In this document: one piece after another, positions 1-5,511 of the stretch
Layout: each line of letters starts with the position of its first letter
How positions within the stretch are numbered: position 1 is the first letter of the stretch
From: an uncultured Erysipelotrichaceae bacterium
GTDB taxonomy: Bacteria > Bacillota_I > Bacilli_A > Erysipelotrichales > Erysipelotrichaceae
Direction of reading: 5' to 3'
Assembly: GCA_902766675.1 (NCBI GenBank)
Contig: CACXEN010000182.1
Location: forward strand, 1-6,750
DNA length: 6,750 nt
Made by a program: the position numbers and the translations under genes
Notes under the pieces: generated by a model
Database searches by the model: none
Told to the model about the DNA's origin: nothing
What the model saw: the letters and a program-made list of their open reading frames with translations, nothing else

Positions 1-593
1 CCACGATTGGCATCACGTAATGTCATACGATTGGATAATGTACATCTACCAGAATAATTGACACACATACCACCATGGATAAATGCTTCTGTTTCTTTAT
101 CAATATGATTTGTAATATCTTTTACATTTTCTAATGTGCATTCTCTTGCCAAAACTACGCGATCTGCCCCAAAATTCTCAATTAAAAAATTGGCACTTTC
201 ATGGTTGGTAATAGAAAGTTGTGTTGAACAATGTACTTCTAAATTCTTCGTTACCTCTTTGGCTAATTTCATGACTGCCAAAGATGCCACAATAATTGCA
301 CTAACCCCTCTTTTTTCTAATTCTATTAAATATTCTTTTAAACCATCATAATCTTCATCATGATTGATCGCATTGACTGTCACATGGATTCTTGCCCCAT
401 ATTCTTTCGCAAACTTACATGCTTCTTCGATATCATCCAAAGTAAAATTAGATGCTCGTGAGCGCAAGGAAAAAGACTGTCCACCAATATAGACAGCATC
501 TGCCCCATAACGAATTGCGGTTTTACATCTTTGTAAATCACCAGCTGGTGCCAACAATTCTACTTTTTTCTTACTTAATTGTTTTTTCTCCAT
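1..593 (-). CDS. U32 family protein, YrrO/TrhP-like, 3' part cut off by window edge
   Basis: The gene reads leftward from ATG at 593 and leaves the window after 197 codons with no stop. The N-terminus (residues 11-40) carries the typical U32 motifs ELLAPAGD and YGADAVYIGG. Around residues 171-197 it has FIHGGMCVNYSGRC followed by LSNRMTLRDANRG, the signature block of the longer U32 proteins, with cysteines C177 and C184. Known members of this type (B. subtilis YrrO, E. coli TrhP/YegQ) are needed for 5-hydroxyuridine at the tRNA wobble position; the peptidase (collagenase) name is historical. The full protein is usually about 400 residues, so roughly half is missing. The start lies 23 nt inside the preceding U32 gene in another frame, with only a weak GATGG upstream, so translational coupling is likely. 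The family call is firm; the tRNA role is inferred from homologues. Confidence 0.93.
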   Translation of the reverse strand, partial: MEKKQLSKKKVELLAPAGDLQRCKTAIRYGADAVYIGGQSFSLRSRASNFTLDDIEEACKFAKEYGARIHVTVNAINHDEDYDGLKEYLIELEKRGVSAIIVASLAVMKLAKEVTKNLEVHCSTQLSITNHESANFLIENFGADRVVLARECTLENVKDITNHIDKETEAFIHGGMCVNYSGRCTLSNRMTLRDANR

Positions 594-1443
594 AATAACC
601 ATCAAAATATGTATATCTTTGATTCTCTTTTTTATATCTTTCTTCTACTTCTTTTGGATCTAATCCACTTAATATATCTTGATATGCATCAATTGTATGT
701 AATATCGTATCTAAATCTAAGAATTGTGTTTGTATTTCCAAACGTTTTAATCCAGCTTTGATAAAATCATTTAATTCTTGAAAACTCATTAATACTGCAT
801 CACTATATATCATCATGCCTCTATCTTTTTCTATTGTTGGCATAAGACCATCTCGTTTTTCTTCTTGTATATAATATGTTTTATCTTTTTCTAAAGATAT
901 TCCTTTATCCTTTGCATATTCTTGTAATAAAGGTCTTTTTGATATCGACATTAATAAATAACCATGGATAACCATTGAAGAAAGAACTTCTTTCGAAATC
1001 GCTTCTATTTCTTCTTTTGTTAGTACAGAAGAAATACATACATATCCAACACCCAAGTCCATGAGTGCTTTGGCTTCTGGTGTACTTGTCATTAAAGTAA
1101 TAGGATCATAGATTACTTTATCTAAGAAATGATTTTGTTTGGCATATTGGAATAATCCAAAATCTGATAATACAACATAATCAGCACCATAAGATATGAC
1201 TTCTTCTAATTCTTTCTTCTTTTGCTCAATTTCATCTTCCATAAATAAAGCATTCATGATGATAGTTGCACTACAACCTTTTTCTTGAATCATAGATATG
1301 CCTTTTTTTATATCCTCTAATGAAAATGCATGCAGTGCAGAAAAAGCACTATTTTCTAGTGCTAGAGCTATATCATCTATACCTTTATCTATATACATTG
1401 GTATATATGTTAAATCTTCACATGTAATTGATAAAATCGGCAT
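571..1443 (-). CDS. Short U32 family protein, YrrN/TrhP1-like
   Basis: This 290-residue protein has the length of the short U32 paralogue that precedes the long one in Bacillota (YrrN before YrrO in B. subtilis). Visible marks are YGADYVVLSDFG (85-96), the strand DPITLMTS (113-120), and HGYLLMSISKRPLL (160-173), which matches the family's HGxxxMxxSxRxLL block. Its only cysteines are C8, C57 and C136; the position equivalent to MCxxYSGRC of the long paralogue has none. The likely job is a partner in tRNA wobble uridine hydroxylation in the cytoplasm, inferred from family and pairing. The start is ATG at 1443: an in-frame TGA lies five codons upstream and no alternative start exists between. 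There is no Shine-Dalgarno site, and an extended -10 element sits directly before the ATG, so the mRNA may be leaderless. Confidence 0.9.
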   Translation of the reverse strand: MPILSITCEDLTYIPMYIDKGIDDIALALENSAFSALHAFSLEDIKKGISMIQEKGCSATIIMNALFMEDEIEQKKKELEEVISYGADYVVLSDFGLFQYAKQNHFLDKVIYDPITLMTSTPEAKALMDLGVGYVCISSVLTKEEIEAISKEVLSSMVIHGYLLMSISKRPLLQEYAKDKGISLEKDKTYYIQEEKRDGLMPTIEKDRGMMIYSDAVLMSFQELNDFIKAGLKRLEIQTQFLDLDTILHTIDAYQDILSGLDPKEVEERYKKENQRYTYFDGYYGEKTIK

Positions 1444-1449
1444 GACTAT

Positions 1450-1458
1450 ATTGTATCA
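1450..1458 (-). promoter_or_regulatory. Extended -10 promoter of the U32 gene pair
   Basis: Read on the minus strand the site is TGATACAAT: a TGn extension followed by TACAAT (5 of 6 to TATAAT). There is no good -35 box 16-18 nt upstream, as is common for extended -10 promoters. With the usual 6 nt between hexamer and start point, +1 falls at 1443, the A of the U32 start codon. The TG of the element is also part of the in-frame TGA that closes the reading frame upstream. Confidence 0.6.
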
Positions 1459-1472
1459 CGCTATCAAATACC

Positions 1473-1500
1473 TTGACGTATTCTTGCATTATGATATTGT
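1473..1500 (+). promoter_or_regulatory. Promoter of folT (riboswitch leader)
   Basis: A -35 box TTGACG (1473-1478) is followed after 16 nt by TATTGT (1495-1500). The predicted start point, about 1507, is the base just before the first paired base of the riboswitch P1 helix, which supports this assignment. The -10 is only 4 of 6 to consensus, so strength is uncertain. Confidence 0.55.
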
Positions 1501-1507
1501 ATTTCTA

Positions 1508-1575
1508 ACAATTCGCGTTAAGTGCTATAGCAGTGGGATGCTATAGACGAAAAGCATTTGCTTGCGGTGGATTGT
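1508..1575 (+). promoter_or_regulatory. Tetrahydrofolate (THF, folT-type) riboswitch aptamer
   Basis: The segment contains the conserved blocks of the class I THF riboswitch in order: ATTCGCGTTAAGTG (1511-1524), GGGATG (1535-1540), ACGAA (1547-1551) and GCGGTGGATTGT (1564-1575). The fold can be drawn by hand: P1 pairs 1508-1514 with 1569-1575 (7 bp, one G-U); P2 pairs CGT 1516-1518 with ACG 1547-1549; P3 pairs CTATAG 1525-1530 with CTATAG 1541-1546; P4 pairs AAGC 1552-1555 with GCTT 1560-1563. THF riboswitches of this class typically precede folT transporter genes or folate synthesis genes, and folT is what follows here. Binding of reduced folate should lower expression of the transporter. 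Confidence 0.93.
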
Positions 1576-1579
1576 GAAC

Positions 1580-1628
1580 CCATTAGTGTAGAGCTTTCTT
1601 TACTTCACTAGTGGAGAAAGGAAGGTGA
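1580..1628 (+). promoter_or_regulatory. Riboswitch expression platform and folT ribosome binding site
   Basis: A 9-bp stem joins CCATTAGTG (1580-1588) to CACTAGTGG (1606-1614), with one T-G wobble. It is followed at once by AGAAAGGAAGGTGAT, which holds a strong Shine-Dalgarno site (about 1619-1628) four bases before the folT ATG at 1633. No U tract follows the stem, so control by transcription termination looks unlikely and control of translation start more likely. Competing pairings are possible: GTGAA (1574-1578) with TTCAC (1604-1608), and CTTTCT (1594-1599) with AGAAAG (1615-1620) at the edge of the ribosome binding site. Which form is ON or OFF is inference. Confidence 0.5.
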
Positions 1629-1632
1629 TACG

Positions 1633-2211
1633 ATGTTAGAAAAAGATTTTTGGATTTCTTCCATTCAAAAGTTAAAAGACACAAAGTATTTAGCTATTAT
1701 GGCATTATTTATTGCCTTAAAAGTAGTCGCAAACTTTGTGATGATTCCGGTATCGGAAAACTTATTTGTGGGGATATCCTTTTTATTTAGCGCTGTAGAA
1801 GCTAGCATTATTGGACCACTTGCAGCACTAGTATCTGGTGCTATTACAGATATTGTGGCTTTTATGTTAGATTCCAAAGGTTATCCATTTTTTCCAGGTT
1901 ATACATTAAGTGAAATTTTAGGCATTTTCATTTATGCCCTATTCTTCTATAGACAAAAAATTACTGTATTAAAAATATGTCTCGCAAAATTTCTCGTGAA
2001 TGCTGGAGTCAATGCCTTACTTGGATCACTTTGGTCTACTATGTTAATGTCTAAGGGCTATTGGTTTTATTTCACACAAAGCGCAATTAAAAATGCAATA
2101 TTATTACCAATCGAAGTTTTCGCACTGACTTTATTATTTAATGCTTTGATCCCACTACTTACAAGAAGAAAACTTATCGAACCACAAGATTCCCCGATTT
2201 CTCTCAAATAA
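1633..2211 (+). CDS. folT: FolT, folate-specific S component of an ECF transporter
   Basis: This 192-residue, very hydrophobic protein has about six membrane segments (roughly 17-38, 44-62, 63-80, 92-107, 111-131 and 148-176). The motif FPGYTLSEILGIFIYALFFY (87-106) is characteristic of the folate S component, as is the block KNAILLPIE (153-161). FolT captures folate at the cell surface and delivers it to the shared EcfA-EcfA'-EcfT energy module, whose genes are not in this window. The start ATG is fixed by a strong ribosome binding site. The gene stands alone after a THF riboswitch and ends in a probable terminator, so it appears monocistronic and folate-controlled. Length and motifs are normal for the family; the riboswitch independently supports the substrate. 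Confidence 0.95.
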   Translation: MLEKDFWISSIQKLKDTKYLAIMALFIALKVVANFVMIPVSENLFVGISFLFSAVEASIIGPLAALVSGAITDIVAFMLDSKGYPFFPGYTLSEILGIFIYALFFYRQKITVLKICLAKFLVNAGVNALLGSLWSTMLMSKGYWFYFTQSAIKNAILLPIEVFALTLLFNALIPLLTRRKLIEPQDSPISLK

Positions 2212-2224
2212 GGGCATCTTTTTT
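2186..2224 (+). terminator. Probable intrinsic terminator of folT
   Basis: AAGAT-T-CCC (2186-2194) pairs with GGG-C-ATCTT (2212-2220) across one T/C mismatch. Inside it ATTT (2197-2200) pairs with AAAT (2206-2209) around a CTCTC loop. The 3' arm runs into six Ts (2219-2224). The folT stop codon (2209-2211) lies within the hairpin. The mismatch and internal loop make it weaker than a textbook terminator, but its place, directly before the next promoter, is apt. Confidence 0.5.
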
Positions 2225-2226
2225 AG

Positions 2227-2235
2227 TGCTATAAT
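2227..2235 (+). promoter_or_regulatory. Extended -10 promoter of yggS operon
   Basis: TGCTATAAT is a perfect TGn extension plus a perfect TATAAT hexamer (2230-2235). No -35 box is recognisable 16-18 nt upstream. The expected start point is 2242, the A of the yggS ATG, which implies a leaderless transcript. The element begins three bases after the T tract of the folT terminator. Confidence 0.65.
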
Positions 2236-2241
2236 TGAAGC

Positions 2242-2892
2242 ATGAATTTATCACACTATGACCATGTAAAAGAAATGATTTCCAATAAAGCACAACTGTG
2301 CATCGTTTCAAAGGGCCAATCCATCAAAGACATACAAACCTATTATGATTTAGGAGAAAGAATCTTTGGGGAAAATAGAGTTGATCAATTAATTCAAAAA
2401 GCTACATCATTACCAAAAGATATAGAGTGGCACTATATTGGTCACCTACAAAAAAATAAAGTCAAACAAGTCATCCCTTATATTACTTGCCTACAATCTT
2501 TAGATTCCTATGCACTCGCAAACTTACTACAAAAAGAAGCTAGTAAAATAAATAAACATATCGATGTATTATTAGAAGTCCATTTGGCTGATGAAGACAT
2601 ACATAAAACTGGTTTATTACCACAAGATGTGATTCCTTTATATAACCAAATCAAAGACTATTCGCATATTCATATAAAAGGAATTATGGCAATGGGCCCA
2701 AATACAGAAGATACAGATAGAATCAAAGAAGTATTTATAAAAGCCAAAGAAATATTTGATATATTACACAAACAAGACACCAACATATCGATATTATCTA
2801 TGGGTATGAGTGATGATTATACGATTGCTTTATCATGTGGTAGTACGATGGTAAGAATCGGAACATATTTATTTATGGAGGATACTATATGA
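2242..2892 (+). CDS. yggS: YggS/YlmE family PLP-binding homeostasis protein (PLPBP)
   Basis: This 216-residue protein is slightly shorter than the usual 220-235. Family motifs are in order: IVSKGQ with the PLP lysine K24; IFGENRVDQ (41-49); WHYIGHLQKNK (63-73); KGIMAMGP (146-153); LSMGMSDD (185-192); and GSTMVRIGTYLF (200-211), which binds the PLP phosphate. It is a single-domain fold-type III barrel that carries PLP and buffers vitamin B6 and amino or keto acid pools; no catalytic activity is established for the family. The start is well fixed: TGA at 2236-2238 closes the frame just upstream. No Shine-Dalgarno site is present (only GAAG touching the ATG), in line with leaderless translation. 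It overlaps the next gene by ATGA and is probably its translational partner; many Bacillota instead keep it near cell division genes. Confidence 0.95.
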   Translation: MNLSHYDHVKEMISNKAQLCIVSKGQSIKDIQTYYDLGERIFGENRVDQLIQKATSLPKDIEWHYIGHLQKNKVKQVIPYITCLQSLDSYALANLLQKEASKINKHIDVLLEVHLADEDIHKTGLLPQDVIPLYNQIKDYSHIHIKGIMAMGPNTEDTDRIKEVFIKAKEIFDILHKQDTNISILSMGMSDDYTIALSCGSTMVRIGTYLFMEDTI

Positions 2893-4118
2893 CCTTTACA
2901 AAAAAAGTCGCAGATTTAACCCCTATCGTAGATACAGTATTTGCGATTGCTAGACGCGCAAAAGAAGATGAAAAATTACATGGGGATGAAGTAGTAAACG
3001 CTACGATTGGCGCATTATATGATGAAGACAATCAACTTGTCGCATTTGATAGTGTCTTTGACCACTACAATACAATGCCAAATACAACCAAAGCCGCCTA
3101 CGCTCCTAATTTTACAGGTACTACCGCTTTTAAAGATGCTATCTATAATTGGGTAGTACAAGATGTTAACTTAGATTTACCACATAGTGTGATCGCAACA
3201 CCAGGCGGAAGTGGTGCGATGAGTATGGCAATTACAACATGTCTTGATGTTGGTGATACTCTTTTGATTCCATCTTTTGCGTGGACTTCTTATGCGATTA
3301 TGGCACATGAAAACCAATATCAATCTTTGACATATGAAATGTTTGAAGATGATCATTTCAATTTAAATGATTTAAAAGAAAAAGTAGAATCACTGCTTGA
3401 TAAACAAGAAAGAATTGTGATTGTGATCAATGATCCATGTCATAATCCAACTGGCTATTCTATGACAAATCATGAATGGGAAGAATTAATCACATATCTA
3501 AATGAAGTTTCTAAGACTCATCCATGCATTATCTTAAATGATATTGCCTATATCGATTATAGTTATGATTTATCCCATAGCAGAGATTATCTCAATGTCT
3601 TTAAGAAGATGAGTGATAACGTGATGGTAATTATTGGCTTTAGTATTTCAAAAGCTCTTACTTCTTATGGTTTAAGATGTGGTGCCGCAATCACCATCGC
3701 CAACAAACAAGAAGATGTAAGAGATGTAGAAATTGTATTTGAGAAAAAAGCACGTGCTACTTGGTCTAGTATTCCAAATGGCGCAATGGAAAATTTCATT
3801 TGGGTCATAAGTGAAAATAAGGAAGCTTTCTTAAAAGAAAAAGATACATATATTGCATTATTAAAAGAAAGAGCTGATCTATTCTTAAAAGAAAGTTTAG
3901 ATGAAGAATTATCTTTATATCCATATAAAGAAGGATTCTTTGTGACATTAAAAATGAATAATAATGAAGAAAGAGATATATACCATGAAAAACTCATGGA
4001 TAATCATATTTATACAGTAAAGGTAAATAAAGGTATTCGCATTGCGATATGTTCATTACCACTCAATAAAATAAAAGGCTTAGCGAAAAAATTAAAAGAT
4101 ATTCAAAAGGAGATTTAA
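2889..4118 (+). CDS. Fold-type I PLP-dependent aminotransferase, aspartate/aromatic type
   Basis: This 409-residue cytoplasmic enzyme has all core residues of class I/II aminotransferases: the phosphate loop GGSGA (106-110), stacking aromatic W132, NPTG (186-189) within CHNPTG, D218 for the pyridine nitrogen, Y221, the Schiff-base lysine K255 in SISKALTSYG, R263 for the phosphate, and R384 in GIRIAIC for the substrate carboxylate. The context CHNPTG and the length resemble aspartate and aromatic aminotransferases (AspC/TyrB type). It should move an amino group between an amino acid and 2-oxoglutarate or oxaloacetate; the exact substrate cannot be read from the sequence. The start overlaps the yggS stop by 4 nt, and GGAGG (2877-2881) lies 7 nt upstream, so the two are coupled. 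The pairing with a PLP carrier protein suggests shared control of cofactor supply and use, which is inference. Confidence 0.9.
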   Translation: MTFTKKVADLTPIVDTVFAIARRAKEDEKLHGDEVVNATIGALYDEDNQLVAFDSVFDHYNTMPNTTKAAYAPNFTGTTAFKDAIYNWVVQDVNLDLPHSVIATPGGSGAMSMAITTCLDVGDTLLIPSFAWTSYAIMAHENQYQSLTYEMFEDDHFNLNDLKEKVESLLDKQERIVIVINDPCHNPTGYSMTNHEWEELITYLNEVSKTHPCIILNDIAYIDYSYDLSHSRDYLNVFKKMSDNVMVIIGFSISKALTSYGLRCGAAITIANKQEDVRDVEIVFEKKARATWSSIPNGAMENFIWVISENKEAFLKEKDTYIALLKERADLFLKESLDEELSLYPYKEGFFVTLKMNNNEERDIYHEKLMDNHIYTVKVNKGIRIAICSLPLNKIKGLAKKLKDIQKEI

Positions 4119-4119
4119 T

Positions 4120-5004
4120 ATGCCAGCAGCGACCACCCATGTAGAATTTTCAAAAGATGTACTATCTCTTTTGCCAACGAAACGGAAAGAAAAAATCACA
4201 AATCTACCAATGTTTTATTTAGGATCCCAAGGACCAGATATGTTGTTTTTCTCACGCGCTTCTTTACTACCTGGCTCATTAAAAAAATATGGAAATTTAA
4301 TGCATGATATCAAAGTTCCAGAAGTCATCCTTTTCTTTGATCAATATGCTGGAAAAGATGCTGACTTATATAGTTATATCCAAGGTTATCTTTGTCATTA
4401 TGCTCTAGATTGTTTTGCGCATCCTTTAATCAATGCAGTCGCTAGATACAACCATAAAAAAACAGGCATTCATGAAGGAGAAAGCCATGTCACTAGTGAG
4501 GCGAATATTGATGTTTGGTTATTAAACCAACGTGGTCGCTCCATTCAAGATTATGATGTATATAACGATTTAAAAGTAGATGCGCCAGCTCGTAAGAAAC
4601 TCGCAAAGATGTATCATGCAATGTTTAAAGAAGTATTTGATTTAGATATTACAGAAAAGCGAGTGGATGAATCCATTCGCCATATTGCCTCATTCACAAA
4701 GGTGTTATCCCCTTCTAAAGCAATGTTGAAATTTGCATATACTGCAGAAAATCTTTTAAAGATTCCACATTCTTTTAGTGGAATGATACTAATGGATAAA
4801 AATAATTTTGAAGTGCTCAATTTAGAACATAAAGCATATCCTTTGGCATATGATGAATCACAAACGATTCAAGCATCTTTCCCTGATTTATATGGAAAAG
4901 CATTATTCTACGCAAAGAATATTATCGAACATCATACCTATGACACATTCGTATTGAATTTCAATGGTGTCCCAAAAAAAATAGCTGATCAAGCAATCAG
5001 CTAA
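4120..5004 (+). CDS. Zinc-dependent phospholipase C family protein, cytoplasmic
   Basis: This 294-residue protein belongs to the zinc-dependent phospholipase C family (Pfam Zn_dep_PLPC), related to B. cereus PLC and clostridial alpha-toxin. Candidate metal ligands are all present: H7 in TTHVEF, D40 in GSQGPDM, H62, H93/D97/H101 in CHYALDCFAHP, and H123/E127 in HVTSE, which fits the HxxxE of the secreted enzymes. Unlike those toxins it has no signal peptide or membrane segment and starts MPAATTH, so it is probably intracellular; this form is common in gut Bacillota and its substrate is unknown. The start is supported by AGGAG (4108-4112) and a one-base gap after the aminotransferase stop, so it is the third gene of the operon. 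Its last codons double as the terminator of the convergent gene, and the two stop codons overlap in CTAA. Confidence 0.88.
   Translation: MPAATTHVEFSKDVLSLLPTKRKEKITNLPMFYLGSQGPDMLFFSRASLLPGSLKKYGNLMHDIKVPEVILFFDQYAGKDADLYSYIQGYLCHYALDCFAHPLINAVARYNHKKTGIHEGESHVTSEANIDVWLLNQRGRSIQDYDVYNDLKVDAPARKKLAKMYHAMFKEVFDLDITEKRVDESIRHIASFTKVLSPSKAMLKFAYTAENLLKIPHSFSGMILMDKNNFEVLNLEHKAYPLAYDESQTIQASFPDLYGKALFYAKNIIEHHTYDTFVLNFNGVPKKIADQAIS
4974..5003 (-). terminator. Intrinsic terminator of the minus-strand pyrophosphatase-like gene
   Basis: On the minus strand a perfect 8-bp stem TAGCTGAT / ATCAGCTA with a 6-nt loop (4982-5003) is followed by eight Ts (complement of A4974-A4981). The hairpin includes the stop codon of the minus-strand gene (5001-5003), and the whole terminator lies within the last codons of the convergent phospholipase gene. 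In the plus direction the hairpin is followed by AAGTATAT, with no U tract, so it probably does not stop the plus-strand operon. Confidence 0.8.
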
Positions 5005-5399
5005 AGTATATCTGACTCACCCCAGTTTGGGATTTGGCTAGCGCCACGACGGATTAGTACAGTCTTTTGAAAATCTGTTTGATTCAAAAAGTGTAATACA
5101 TCCTTTTCTTCTTCTTCATCACAGCCAACTAATATTTTTACATCTAATTCTTTGGCTAGAATATCCGCTGCTATAACAAGGGCACTAATCGATGAGCGAT
5201 TTCCACTACCTGCATATACAGTTACACCTTCATCACTAACAGACTTCGTATCCTTCATATGTCCATAGTCTGTTGGATATACAAGATTCTTAAAAACAGG
5301 GTGCACATCCCCTTTTTTTCTTGTGATTTCAAACCCACTCGACAAGAATAAAGTTTCAACTTTCTGCCAGAAGTAGGAATTATTCTCATAATCTTTCAT
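5001..5399 (-). CDS. Inorganic pyrophosphatase-fold protein with altered active site
   Basis: This 132-residue protein resembles the family I (soluble) pyrophosphatase fold and the small pyrophosphatase-annotated proteins of gut Clostridia. Visible marks are FEITRKKGDVHP (23-34), LVYPTDYGHMKDT (39-51), where YPxxYG matches the pyrophosphatase core, and KILVGCDEEEEKDV (88-101). In E. coli pyrophosphatase the segment after YPCNYG carries DGDPVDV, whose three aspartates bind catalytic metal. By eye the equivalent here is SDEGVTV (55-61), where they become S, E and T. Activity on pyrophosphate is therefore doubtful; metal or nucleotide binding is possible. It is also shorter than the usual 165-175 residues. 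The start ATG has AGAGG 11 nt upstream. It lies 112 nt after the exonuclease gene and has its own terminator. The fold call is moderate, the function open. Confidence 0.6.
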   Translation of the reverse strand: MKDYENNSYFWQKVETLFLSSGFEITRKKGDVHPVFKNLVYPTDYGHMKDTKSVSDEGVTVYAGSGNRSSISALVIAADILAKELDVKILVGCDEEEEKDVLHFLNQTDFQKTVLIRRGASQIPNWGESDIL

Positions 5400-5422
5400 A
5401 TGACTAAATACCTCTTATGTCA

Positions 5423-5449
5423 TATAGTTTACTATACATATTCCATCAA
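5423..5449 (-). promoter_or_regulatory. Possible promoter region with dyad, pyrophosphatase-like gene
   Basis: On the minus strand TTGATG (5449-5444) is 17 nt from TATATG (5426-5421), each 4 of 6 to consensus, but its start point would fall in the ribosome binding site. A better -10, TATAGT (5436-5431, 5 of 6), has no clear -35. The latter is one arm of an exact inverted repeat TATAGT-TT-ACTATA (5423-5436), which could be an operator over the -10. The exact promoter is undecided. Confidence 0.35.
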
Positions 5450-5487
5450 TGTAAACATGTTACAACTAGATTTGTAAGAAATTTACA
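5450..5487. repeat. Two copies of dyad TGTAA-N5-TTACA, candidate operators
   Basis: Copy one is TGTAAACATGTTACA (5450-5464) and copy two is TGTAAGAAATTTACA (5473-5487). Both have identical 5-bp arms and a 5-bp spacer of different sequence, and their centres are 23 bp apart, about two helical turns. They lie just upstream of the candidate promoter of the pyrophosphatase-like gene and after the stop of the exonuclease gene. Identical arms with unlike spacers suggest a repeated binding site for a dimeric regulator. I cannot name the regulator. Confidence 0.5.
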
Positions 5488-5494
5488 TACATTT

Positions 5495-5510
5495 ATGAAA
5501 CTTTTTTCAT
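5495..5510. repeat. Inverted repeat ATGAAA-N4-TTTCAT, possible ArsR/SmtB-type site
   Basis: Six-base arms flank CTTT. The core TGAA-N6-TTCA matches the core of known SmtB/CzrA operators, and an SmtB-like gene lies 556 nt away. It sits one base past the exonuclease stop codon. As a hairpin it has no U tract on the minus strand, so it is not an obvious terminator. A match this short in AT-rich DNA may be chance. Confidence 0.3.
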
Positions 5511-5511
5511 A

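Noticed and set aside
136..351. Open frame on the plus strand within the left-hand U32 gene
   Set aside because: It lies antisense to a clear U32 coding sequence, has no ribosome site and shows no recognisable domain.
1298..1546. Plus-strand open frame running from the U32 gene into the riboswitch
   Set aside because: It is antisense to U32 coding sequence and crosses the folT promoter and THF aptamer, which explain the bases better.
3665..3997. Minus-strand frame of 110 codons inside the aminotransferase
   Set aside because: Composition is that of a reverse-strand shadow, and the plus strand encodes conserved PLP-binding residues here.
4982..5003. Hairpin as a two-way terminator also ending the plus-strand operon
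   Set aside because: The plus strand after the stem reads AAGTATAT, with no run of Ts, so only minus-strand termination is supported.
5495..5510. Hairpin after the exonuclease stop as a terminator
   Set aside because: Stem is nearly all A-T and is followed on the minus strand by AAATGTATG, not a T tract.
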